A stretch of 64,000 bases of DNA, taken from assembly GCA_963695805.1 (NCBI GenBank), contig CAVOHV010000002.1, positions 186,001 through 250,000 on the forward strand, read 5' to 3'. Numbering within the stretch: position 1 is the first letter of the stretch; every line of letters starts with the position of its first letter. Below, piece by piece: positions 50,578-58,143 of this stretch. The position numbers and the translations under genes were made by a program. Source of the DNA: DASUPK01 sp963695805. Lineage in GTDB: Bacteria; Actinomycetota; Thermoleophilia; Solirubrobacterales; 70-9. The notes under the pieces were generated by a model. That model ran no database searches. It was not told where the DNA came from and saw nothing but the letters and a program-made list of their open reading frames with translations.

Positions 50578-51813
50578 ATGAGCACGTACGCATTCCGCGC
50601 CGTCGACCTGGGCGGCGTGCCATCCAGAGGTGAGGTCGACGCCGAGACCAAGGCCCAGGTCACCGAGCAGCTTCGCGAGCGCGGGCTGATCGTCCTGGAC
50701 GTCTCCGAGAAGAGCGAAGCCTTCAAGCTCGAGAGTGCCTTCGATCGCTTCCGATCGATCAAGACCCGGGATCTGTCCGTATTCGCTCGGCAGTTCGCCA
50801 CCCTGATCGCGTCGGGCATGCCGATGCTCCGGTCGCTGTACACGCTGGAGGACCAGACGGAGGACGAGAGGCTCAGCAACGCGATCGCAGGTGTGCGCAA
50901 CGACGTCGAGGCGGGCAGCTCGCTCGCGGACGCGATGGGAAGGCGCCCCCAGATCTTCGACAAGCTCTTCCGGGCGATGGTGCGCTCCGGTGAGAGCTCG
51001 GGGCGTCTCGACGATGCGCTCGAGCGGATCGCCTTCCAGCTCGAGAAGCTGGATGCGCTGAAGCGCGAGATCCGATCGGCCGTGCTCTATCCGGCTTTCG
51101 TCTTCGCCGCAGCGATGGTGATCATGCTCGCGGTCGTGATCTTCATCGTCCCGATCTTCGCGGAGGCGTTCAAGGAGGCCGTCGCGGACCAGCCTGGTGA
51201 ATCCGCGTCTCTGCCGACCCTGACGCAGCTCATGATCAACTTCTCGAACTTCCTCAAGGGGTACTGGTTCATCTGGGTCCCCGGCATGATCGCCCTGGTG
51301 ATCGGCTTCTTTCAATGGAAGAAGACCGAGCGCGGGCGGGCGCAGTGGGATCTGGTGAAGCTCCGGTTGCCGATCCACATCGGCGACATAGTCCAGAAGG
51401 CGTCGGTGGCGCGTTGGTCCCGGACGTTCTCCGGCGCAGTTGCCTCGGGTGTGCCCTTGCTCGAATCGATCAAGCTGACCGGGCAGACCGCCGGCAATTA
51501 CCAGGTGGAGAAGGCGATGGAGGAGGTCTACGCCTCGGTGCAGAGCGGCGGCACGCTGGCCCATCCGATCGAGGAGGCCTCGGTGTTTCCGCCGATGGTC
51601 GGCCACATGGTCTCGGTTGGCGAGGAGAGCGGTCAGCTCGAGCACATGCTCAGCAAGGTCGCCGACTTCTACGAGACCGAGGTCGACTCGAAGGTGAAGG
51701 CGCTCACCTCCCTGATCGAGCCGGCGATGATCGCGATCGTCGGCGGGATGGTGGGATTCATCGTGATCGCGATGTACCTGCCGCTCTTCTCGCTCTACGA
51801 CAAGATTCGGTAG
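50578..51813 (+). CDS. pilC: Type IV pilus inner-membrane platform protein PilC
   Basis: A 411-residue type II secretion F-domain protein with two GspF repeats (FARQFATLIASGMPMLRSLY and WSRTFSGAVASGVPLLESIK) and three membrane helices, the last near the end (AMIAIVGGMVGFIVIAMYLP). It couples PilB and PilT to the pilin pool. ATG lies one base after the second pilT stop. Last gene before the pilin duplication. Confidence 0.95.
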   Translation: MSTYAFRAVDLGGVPSRGEVDAETKAQVTEQLRERGLIVLDVSEKSEAFKLESAFDRFRSIKTRDLSVFARQFATLIASGMPMLRSLYTLEDQTEDERLSNAIAGVRNDVEAGSSLADAMGRRPQIFDKLFRAMVRSGESSGRLDDALERIAFQLEKLDALKREIRSAVLYPAFVFAAAMVIMLAVVIFIVPIFAEAFKEAVADQPGESASLPTLTQLMINFSNFLKGYWFIWVPGMIALVIGFFQWKKTERGRAQWDLVKLRLPIHIGDIVQKASVARWSRTFSGAVASGVPLLESIKLTGQTAGNYQVEKAMEEVYASVQSGGTLAHPIEEASVFPPMVGHMVSVGEESGQLEHMLSKVADFYETEVDSKVKALTSLIEPAMIAIVGGMVGFIVIAMYLPLFSLYDKIR

Positions 51814-51885
51814 AGGCGACCGCGCCGGCGCTCGGCCTGGACGCAAGTTCGACGCCAATCTCCTAAGCACTATTGAGGGACTTGC

Positions 51886-51912
51886 TAAAGGCGGGTGCCC
51901 CCGGGCCGATTC
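51886..51912 (+). promoter_or_regulatory. Sigma-28-like promoter of the first pilin unit
   Basis: TAAAGGCG, exactly 11 bases, then GCCGATTC, close to the FliA/WhiG consensus (TAAAGTTT-N11-GCCGATAA). Transcription would begin near 51920, just upstream of the riboswitch. Confidence 0.5.
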
Positions 51913-51938
51913 AAGCGGCGTAAGGGAAATAGCCAGGG

Positions 51939-52033
51939 CCTCGGTGTTAAAAGGCAAACTCGTCGCGAGGCGGGGACGCAAAGCCAACGTGGCTCTGAGA
52001 GAGATCTCAGGGCCAGCCGGGCTCCCACCGGGG
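51939..52033 (+). ncRNA. Cyclic-di-GMP-I (GEMM) riboswitch, copy 1
   Basis: P1 stem CCTCGGTG (51939-51946) pairs with CACCGGGG (52026-52033). Between them lie the GEMM core motifs GGCAAAC (51953) and GGGACGCAAAGCC (51973-51985), a second hairpin, and AGCCGGG. These are the conserved features of the c-di-GMP-I class. The pilin ATG is 56 bases after the aptamer; no terminator lies between, so control is probably translational or via RNA stability. Controls pilA1. Confidence 0.85.
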
Positions 52034-52089
52034 TTAAAGACTCCCAGGAGGCACGGGGCTCTGGCAGCAACTGAACCAAGGAGGTTCAA

Positions 52090-52551
52090 ATGCTGTTGAA
52101 GCTCCGAGAGCGGATGTCCAGCGAGAAGGGTTTCACCCTGATCGAGCTGCTGGTCGTCATGCTCATCATTGGAATCCTGGCCGCGATTGCTATTCCGACG
52201 TTTTTCAACCAGCGGAACAAGGCCAGCGATTCGAGCTCCAAGGAGATGGCTCACACCGCTCAGATCGCGGCGGAGACCATCGCCACTGACAACAATGGTT
52301 CCTACACGACTGTCGCCCCCGGCACCCTGGCTGCGATTGACGCCTCGGTCCGGACGGCGCCCGGCAGCCCGCCGAAGCCGTATGTGAGCGCCGCGAGCGG
52401 GACCGCCGACAGTTGGACCGTGACCGTCACCTCATCGACCGGGAACACGTTCTCGGTCGCCAAGGCGACCGGCACGGGCGCCCTGACGTATCCCTGCACC
52501 GTTTCCGGGACCGACAGAGGCGGTTGTCCGAGCAGCGGCTTCTGGGGCTAA
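52090..52551 (+). CDS. pilA: Major type IV pilin, copy 1
   Basis: A 153-residue prepilin. After a 14-residue leader ending in Gly14 comes FTLIELLVVMLIIGILAAIA with Glu at +5, the classic type IVa signature; PilD cleaves after the Gly and methylates Phe. The globular part contains two cysteines near the end (YPCTVSGTDRGGCPSSGFWG) forming the D-loop disulfide. A strong ribosome site AAGGAGG precedes the ATG. Differs from copy 2 by Val-Ala versus Ile-Asp. Confidence 0.97.
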   Translation: MLLKLRERMSSEKGFTLIELLVVMLIIGILAAIAIPTFFNQRNKASDSSSKEMAHTAQIAAETIATDNNGSYTTVAPGTLAAIDASVRTAPGSPPKPYVSAASGTADSWTVTVTSSTGNTFSVAKATGTGALTYPCTVSGTDRGGCPSSGFWG

Positions 52552-52598
52552 CCCAGCTAGCCGATCTGCGTGAGCTCGAGAGAGCCTCACGCGAGGGG

Positions 52599-52630
52599 AG
52601 GGCGGGCCTTCGGGCCCGCCCTTTTCCTTT
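52599..52630 (+). terminator. Intrinsic terminator after pilin 1
   Basis: AGGGCGGGCC and GGCCCGCCCT form a perfect stem with a TTCG loop, then TTTCCTTT. It separates the two pilin units. Confidence 0.9.
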
Positions 52631-52755
52631 ACCTGGACGCTGATTCACCCTGACGGGCATCTGAGGCTCATACGGTCGGCCAGTTCCCCCACTCCTGGGT
52701 ATGGGCGGGTTCACGCTGGGTGCCGATTCAAGCGGCGTAAGGGAAATAGCCAGGG

Positions 52756-52850
52756 CCTCGGTGTTAAAGGGCAAACTCGTCGCGAGGCGGGGGCGCAAAG
52801 CCAACGTGGCTCTGAGAGAGATCTCAGGGCCAGCCGGGCTCCCACCGGGG
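52756..52850 (+). ncRNA. Cyclic-di-GMP-I (GEMM) riboswitch, copy 2
   Basis: Same architecture as copy 1 with P1 at 52756-52763 and 52843-52850. Two changes: A to G just before GGCAAAC, and A to G within the conserved GGGACGCAAAG core (here GGGGCGCAAAG). The second could alter ligand binding or folding. Controls pilA2. Confidence 0.83.
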
Positions 52851-52906
52851 TTAAAGACTCCCAGGAGGCACGGGGCTCTGGCAGCAACTGAACCAAGGAG
52901 GTTCAA

Positions 52907-53368
52907 ATGCTGTTGAAGCTCCGAGAGCGGATGTCCAGCGAGAAGGGTTTCACCCTGATCGAGCTGCTGGTCGTCATGCTCATCATTGGAATCCTGGCCG
53001 CGATTGCTATTCCGACGTTTTTCAACCAGCGGAACAAGGCCAGCGATTCGAGCTCCAAGGAGATGGCTCACACCGCTCAGATCGCGGCGGAGACCATCGC
53101 CACTGACAACAATGGTTCCTACACGACTGTCGCCCCCGGCACCCTGGCTGCGATTGACGCCTCGGTCCGGACGGCGCCCGGCAGCCCGCCGAAGCCGTAT
53201 GTGAGCGCCGCGAGCGGGACCGCCGACAGTTGGACCGTGACCGTCACCTCATCGACCGGGAACACGTTCTCGATCGACAAGGCGACCGGCACGGGCGCCC
53301 TGACGTATCCCTGCACCGTTTCCGGGACCGACAGAGGCGGTTGTCCGAGCAGCGGCTTCTGGGGCTAA
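52907..53368 (+). CDS. pilA: Major type IV pilin, copy 2
   Basis: A 153-residue prepilin identical to copy 1 except for NTFSIDKATG instead of NTFSVAKATG; both coding changes alter the amino acid. Leader, cleavage site, Glu at +5 and the C-terminal cysteine pair are unchanged. The same ribosome site is present. Expression may be weaker because the upstream promoter is incomplete and its riboswitch is altered. Confidence 0.97.
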   Translation: MLLKLRERMSSEKGFTLIELLVVMLIIGILAAIAIPTFFNQRNKASDSSSKEMAHTAQIAAETIATDNNGSYTTVAPGTLAAIDASVRTAPGSPPKPYVSAASGTADSWTVTVTSSTGNTFSIDKATGTGALTYPCTVSGTDRGGCPSSGFWG

Positions 53369-53416
53369 CCCAGCTAGCCGATCTGCGTGAAGCTCGAGAG
53401 AGCCTCACGCGAGGGG

Positions 53417-53448
53417 AGGGCGGGCCTTCGGGCCCGCCCTTTTCCTTT
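53417..53448 (+). terminator. Intrinsic terminator after pilin 2
   Basis: Same AGGGCGGGCC/TTCG/GGCCCGCCCT stem with following T-rich tract. Confidence 0.9.
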
Positions 53449-53543
53449 ACCTGGACGCTGATTCACCCTGACGGGCATCTGAGGCTCATACGGTCGGCCA
53501 GTTCCCCCACTCCTGGGTATGGGCGGGTTCAAGCTGGCCGCCG

Positions 53544-54956
53544 ATGCAAGAGCAGAGGCTCCGGACCCTTATGGAACTATTCAAGCTGACAAGGATCGGC
53601 CGTGACGAGGCCGGCATCGCCATCGTCGAGGTGCTCGTAAGCGCCCTCGTCCTGCTGATCTTTTCCGTCGGTGTCGTCACGGTCCTGACTGGGTCGACGC
53701 GAGCGACGGCTCAGGAGCGTCACCGCGGGCAGGCGAACGCTCTTGCTGAGCAGGAGCTCGAGCGGGTGCGCTCCCTCCGCATCATCGAGCTGACGTCGCT
53801 CAACTCCACCAGGTGGGTGCTCGACGACGGCACGCAGGTCGCGACCGGCTGTCCAACATCGGGGGCCCAATCGAGACAGACCTGTTACACGATCACTTCG
53901 ACTTCTGAATTCCGGGACGAGCCCGCCGCCACGAACGGTTGCTCCGCCGGGTCGGGCTCCCGCGACTACCTGGTCCTCACCGTGAGCGTCAGCTGGACCG
54001 GCATGGGGGCGCTTCATCCGGTGAGGACGGCAACGATCGTCTCGCCCCCGAGCGGCTCGTTCGTCCCGAACAGCGGCTCCGTGCTCGTCAACGTGACCGA
54101 CTCCCGCAACGTTGGGATCTCCGGCGTCGCGCTGTCCGGCTCCGGCCCCGGTTCGTTCAGCGGTTCCACCAACGCGACGGGCTGCGTGCTGTGGCGCAAC
54201 GTGCCGGTCGGGACCTACACGATGTCTGTCGGCGGCACGGCTGCCGGCATGGTGGATCAGAACGGCAACGCGCCCGCTAACCAGCCGGTGAGCGTCGTCG
54301 ATCAGGGCACCAACACGGTCAACCTCCAGTACGACCGGCCGGGCTCGATCCAGGGCATCACCTTCCGCACCCGCGACTACTCGAACGGCCTGGTCGCCTC
54401 ATCTGCTGACTCGGTGATCGTCAGCAACACCGGCATGCAGGTCGCCAAGCAGTTCACACCGGTTGGTGGCGGGCGGGCGGCATCGATCTCGACGACGTCG
54501 ACTCTCTTCCCATTCACCTCGCCCTACGCCGTCTACGCCGGGACATGCGCGTCGAACACCCCGCCGGCCGGGCCGATGCTGGGCAACTCGACGGTCCCCG
54601 CGGCGGGTGCCGGCACGCTAGCCCCGCCGGGCTACATTCAGCTTCCCTCGCTGCAGGTCACCGTTTGGAGCGGCACCAGCACCGCGCCAGGTAGCCGTCT
54701 CTCCGCCGCCAAGGTGACTGCCAGGGACACCGGCTGCAACTTCACCCGGACTCTGACTAACTCGACGAACACGAACGGCCAGGTCCCGACCGGCGGCGAC
54801 ATCGGACTCCCGTATGGCACATATGACGTCTGCGCCCAGAACTCCGCGGGAACCGACAAGAGGACCATCACCGGCGTCGACCTGACCTCAGCGGGCGCCA
54901 CCGGAACGACCCTCGACATCTTCCTGGGCGGCCAGCCGGCGGGGACGTGCCCATGA
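53544..54956 (+). CDS. Minor prepilin with large exterior domain
   Basis: A 470-residue prepilin-like protein. The cleavage site EAG/IAIVEVLVSALVLLIF has Gly24 and Glu at +5. The remaining roughly 400 residues form a beta-rich region with carboxypeptidase-regulatory or Ig-like repeats (VGISGVALSGSGPGSFSGST, LWRNVPVGTYTMSVGGTAAG, GLPYGTYDVCAQNSAGT) and several cysteines, typical of tip adhesins. ATG 53571 is an alternative start. Overlaps the next gene by ATGA. Confidence 0.88.
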   Translation: MQEQRLRTLMELFKLTRIGRDEAGIAIVEVLVSALVLLIFSVGVVTVLTGSTRATAQERHRGQANALAEQELERVRSLRIIELTSLNSTRWVLDDGTQVATGCPTSGAQSRQTCYTITSTSEFRDEPAATNGCSAGSGSRDYLVLTVSVSWTGMGALHPVRTATIVSPPSGSFVPNSGSVLVNVTDSRNVGISGVALSGSGPGSFSGSTNATGCVLWRNVPVGTYTMSVGGTAAGMVDQNGNAPANQPVSVVDQGTNTVNLQYDRPGSIQGITFRTRDYSNGLVASSADSVIVSNTGMQVAKQFTPVGGGRAASISTTSTLFPFTSPYAVYAGTCASNTPPAGPMLGNSTVPAAGAGTLAPPGYIQLPSLQVTVWSGTSTAPGSRLSAAKVTARDTGCNFTRTLTNSTNTNGQVPTGGDIGLPYGTYDVCAQNSAGTDKRTITGVDLTSAGATGTTLDIFLGGQPAGTCP

Positions 54957-55624
54957 GGGATGAACGCGGAACCACCATGATCGAGCTGCTGGTCAGCATC
55001 AGCGCGACGCTGATCGTGATGATGGGCGTCGTCACCCTGACAACGACCGTCCTCCATCATCAGGACCGGATCAACCGCCGCGTGGACGCGAACTCGCGCG
55101 GGCGACCGGTGATGACCCGCATGGTCCAGGAGCTGCACTCCGCCTGCGTGACCTCGCACATCGTGCCGGTCCGGACGGGCAGCACCGGGACCTCGATCAC
55201 CTTCCTCTCGAAGAGCGGCTCGGCGGTCGGCCCGACCCCCGACCTTCACACGATCTCCATGAGCGGCTCGACGCTGAGGGAGTCCGTCTTCCCGGCGACG
55301 GGCGGCACGGCCCCCACGTGGACCTTCTCAGGGGCCCCGTCGTCGAACCGCGAGCTGCTGACAAACGTGGCCGCGCCGGGAGGCGTGATCTTCCGCTACT
55401 ACGACTTCGTCAACGGAGGGCTCTCCACGACTCCGCTGCCCACACCGCTGAGCGACACGAACGCCGCCAGGGTCTCCTACGTGACGATCGCGTTCACGAT
55501 TTCCCCGAGGGCTGGGGTCTCCAGTCAGGACCTCGGCTCGCCGATGTTGCTCAACAGTGGCGCGGACCTGCGCCTCGAGAACGCCGGCCAATACCCGAAC
55601 CAGGACAACCTGCCATGCATTTGA
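54953..55624 (+). CDS. Minor prepilin (PilW-like)
   Basis: A 223-residue prepilin: leader MRDERG then TTMIELLVSISATLIVMMGV with Glu at +5. The exterior domain is of moderate size. The ATG at 54953 overlaps the preceding stop; a GTG at 54947 adds two residues. Likely part of the initiation complex with the neighbouring minor pilins. Confidence 0.9.
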   Translation: MRDERGTTMIELLVSISATLIVMMGVVTLTTTVLHHQDRINRRVDANSRGRPVMTRMVQELHSACVTSHIVPVRTGSTGTSITFLSKSGSAVGPTPDLHTISMSGSTLRESVFPATGGTAPTWTFSGAPSSNRELLTNVAAPGGVIFRYYDFVNGGLSTTPLPTPLSDTNAARVSYVTIAFTISPRAGVSSQDLGSPMLLNSGADLRLENAGQYPNQDNLPCI

Positions 55625-57300
55625 TCAAGGCGACCAAGAAGCGGCTCCGAGTTCTGAGAGAGGAGGACGGCTACTCCATGCTCGCCGTGATCGGCGCCAT
55701 CGCCGTCACGACGATGCTGGTGAGCGCGGCGGTCGCCGCCACCAATGACGACCAGACCTTCCTCCGCCGGGACATCAACCAGAAGCGGGCGTACGCGGCG
55801 GCGCAGGCCGGGATCGCCGACTACACCTACCACCTCAACACCGACAGCGGCTACTGGGCCCGCTGCACGAGCGTGCCGGCACCCAACGCCGTGAACCTCA
55901 ACATGAACGGAAATCCGACCAACACCAGGCCGGTGCCCGGGGTCACCGACGGCTCTCGCTATGGCATCGAGCTTCTTCAGGCCAGCACCAGTCCTGGTGG
56001 CTCCCAGTGCGATTCGCAGAATCCCAACGCGACCATGCTCGAAGCGAGCGGAGCGAACACCGGGACGTTCCGAGTCCGGTCCACTGGCTTCTCGGGGACG
56101 GGGAAGGTGTCGATCGTCGCGACGTACAAGCAGGCGACGTTCCTGGATTACGTGTACTTCACGCAGCTGGAGACGTCCGATCCGGTCACCTATGGATTCC
56201 CGAATCCTTCGGCGGCGCTTACCGGCGCGTACTCGCAGTGCACCAAGTTCCGGCGCGATGGCCGCGAGAGCGCGCCGATCCCGGGCACGAGCAACCAGTT
56301 CTGCGACCAGATCGTTTTCGTCGGCGGCGATCAGATCGACGGGCCGCTGCACACCAACGACGACCTGCGAGTCTGCGGGAGCACGACGTTCGGTCGCAAC
56401 GGCGCCGACGTGACCGAGGTGAGCGCTCCTCCGGTCGGCTGGGCACACGGCAACAACTGCACGGCGAGCCCCACGTTCAGAGCGCCCCTGGTGACGCGGG
56501 CCCCGGTCCTGACCCCGCCCGCCACGAACACCACCTTGAAGGCCATCGCCGGGCCGAGCAACACGTTCACCGGCCGAACGAAGATCGTCCTGAACGGGAA
56601 CAGCATGACCATCACGACCAACACGGGCCAGACGATCGGTCCGGTTGCTGTTCCCAGCGACGGCGTGGTGTACGTGCAGAACGGGGCCGGCTGTTCCAAC
56701 TCCTACTCGCCATTCACGACCGCCTATCCGGCGACATCGGGTTGCGGAAACGCGATCGTGCATACGGCGTCGGGGGGCTCGTACAGCGGCCAGCTGACCA
56801 TCGCGGCCGAGAACGACGTGATCATCGACGGCGACATCCGCCGCTCGAGCAGCTCGGCGGATCTCCTCGGCCTGATCGCCAACAACTTCATCCGGGTCAT
56901 GCACCCGGTCTGCGAGAGCAACGATCTTGGCTGTGCGGGGGGGACGGGAGTGCCCGGCTCGGTCAGCGAGCAGGCGGCGAAGGGTGACTGTGACGCAGAC
57001 AACGACGGCAACCGGGGCGTGAACGGCACCGGCTCGAACTCGAACCTGAATATCGATGCCGCCCTCCTCGCCATCGATCACTCATTCATCGTGGACCACT
57101 ACGACTGCGGGGGCAGCCTGGGAACGCTGACCGTGAATGGGGCGATCTCCCAGAAGTTCCGCGGCGCGGTGGGGACGACCGGAGGGACGGGCTACATCAA
57201 GGACTACAACTACGACGACCGCCTTCGCTTCCAGGAGCCACCGCACTTCTTCGATCCGGTGCAGTCGGCCTGGCATGTCCAGCGGGAGACCCTCGGGTAA
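55615..57300 (+). CDS. Large PilX-like minor pilin
   Basis: A 561-residue protein with an N-terminal pilin-like helix (DGYSMLAVIGAIAVTTMLVS), but the +5 residue is Ala, not Glu, as in PilX/GspK-type proteins. The long exterior part has repeated beta-helix-like patterns and many cysteines (NDLGCAGGTGVPGSVSEQAA, DCDADNDGNRGVNGTG has a calcium-loop look). Its start overlaps the previous gene by ten bases. Probably a tip protein or adhesin. Confidence 0.88.
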   Translation: MHLIKATKKRLRVLREEDGYSMLAVIGAIAVTTMLVSAAVAATNDDQTFLRRDINQKRAYAAAQAGIADYTYHLNTDSGYWARCTSVPAPNAVNLNMNGNPTNTRPVPGVTDGSRYGIELLQASTSPGGSQCDSQNPNATMLEASGANTGTFRVRSTGFSGTGKVSIVATYKQATFLDYVYFTQLETSDPVTYGFPNPSAALTGAYSQCTKFRRDGRESAPIPGTSNQFCDQIVFVGGDQIDGPLHTNDDLRVCGSTTFGRNGADVTEVSAPPVGWAHGNNCTASPTFRAPLVTRAPVLTPPATNTTLKAIAGPSNTFTGRTKIVLNGNSMTITTNTGQTIGPVAVPSDGVVYVQNGAGCSNSYSPFTTAYPATSGCGNAIVHTASGGSYSGQLTIAAENDVIIDGDIRRSSSSADLLGLIANNFIRVMHPVCESNDLGCAGGTGVPGSVSEQAAKGDCDADNDGNRGVNGTGSNSNLNIDAALLAIDHSFIVDHYDCGGSLGTLTVNGAISQKFRGAVGTTGGTGYIKDYNYDDRLRFQEPPHFFDPVQSAWHVQRETLG

Positions 57301-57303
57301 CGC

Positions 57304-58062
57304 ATGCTCCCGGTCGCATCACTTGCGTTCGTCGGCGGGATCGTCACGGGCAGCTTCGTCGGCGTCGTCGCCCATCGGCTGCCACGGGGCCACTCGATCG
57401 TGGGGCCGCGGTCAGTCTGCGATTCATGCAGCACGCAGATCGCTGCATACGACAATGTGCCGGTCCTCTCCTGGCTGCTGCTCCGCGGTCGCTGCCGTAG
57501 CTGCGAGGCGGCGATCCCCGCCCGATACCCGCTTGTGGAGCTCGCGGTCGGCGTTGCGTTCGCCGCCACCGCGGTCGTCTTGCGGCACGACCCGGCCCAG
57601 CTCGCCCTTGGACTGCTCTTCGTCGCGATCCTCGCCGCGATCACCCTGACGGATCTCGAGCGAAGGGTGATCCCCAACGTGATCCTGCTGGCCGGGGCAG
57701 TTGCAGGCGTCGCGGTGGTGGCTGCCACCGATCCCTCGAGCCTCCCGGACCGCGCTATCGCGGCCGCAGCAGCAGGCGGGCTCCTGCTCGTTTTCGCCCT
57801 CGCCTATCCGCGTGGGATGGGGATGGGAGACGTGAAGCTTGCTGTGGTGATGGGGCTGTACCTCGGGGTGTCGGTAGCTCCGGCACTGCTGATCGCGGTG
57901 CTGGTCGGAACCGTCGCGGGGACCGGGGTCATGCTTGCCCACGGCACCGCCGCCCGGAAAGTCGGGGTCCCGTTTGGGCCGTTCCTGGCCCTGGGCGGTG
58001 TGATCGCACTGCTCGTGGGCCCAGAGCTCATCGACTGGTACCTGAACGCATTCGTTCGCTAG
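57304..58062 (+). CDS. pilD: Prepilin peptidase PilD
   Basis: A 252-residue membrane aspartic peptidase that cleaves and N-methylates prepilins. The N-terminal domain contains two CxxC pairs (CDSC, CRSC), and the catalytic Asps are in LTDLERRVIP and GMGDVKL. About seven membrane helices. It starts 3 bases after the preceding stop. Should process all five prepilins encoded upstream. Confidence 0.95.
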   Translation: MLPVASLAFVGGIVTGSFVGVVAHRLPRGHSIVGPRSVCDSCSTQIAAYDNVPVLSWLLLRGRCRSCEAAIPARYPLVELAVGVAFAATAVVLRHDPAQLALGLLFVAILAAITLTDLERRVIPNVILLAGAVAGVAVVAATDPSSLPDRAIAAAAAGGLLLVFALAYPRGMGMGDVKLAVVMGLYLGVSVAPALLIAVLVGTVAGTGVMLAHGTAARKVGVPFGPFLALGGVIALLVGPELIDWYLNAFVR

Positions 58063-58143
58063 GCGAGCGTTTCATCAGTCTTTGGTATGCGGCTCGGCAC
58101 CAGTCCGGCCGATGGGAGAGGAGGCGCGAGGAGCGCCCTGCCA

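Larger units (their letters stand above)
51905..52721. repeat. Pilin unit, first tandem copy
   Basis: 817-base unit comprising riboswitch, pilin gene and terminator, nearly identical to 52722-53539. About five differences are visible: two in the riboswitch, two in the gene, one extra A at 53391-53392 in the second copy. Breakpoint is at GCCGATTC. Confidence 0.95.
52722..53539. repeat. Pilin unit, second tandem copy
   Basis: Second copy of the 817-base unit. The sequence upstream of GCCGATTC (52722-52729) has no TAAA at the right spacing, so the -35 part of the promoter was not duplicated. Confidence 0.95.

Noticed and set aside
51939..52089. Terminator-type expression platform of the riboswitch
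   Set aside because: No GC stem followed by T tract exists between aptamer and start codon in either copy.
50563..52254. Minus-strand open frame of 563 codons over pilC and the pilin leader
   Set aside because: It lies opposite pilC and the riboswitch, both well supported, and is partly repeated only because the unit itself is duplicated.
55525..57081. Minus-strand open frame of 518 codons opposite the PilX-like gene
   Set aside because: Composition is that of a shadow frame and the plus-strand gene has the pilin signature and operon overlaps.
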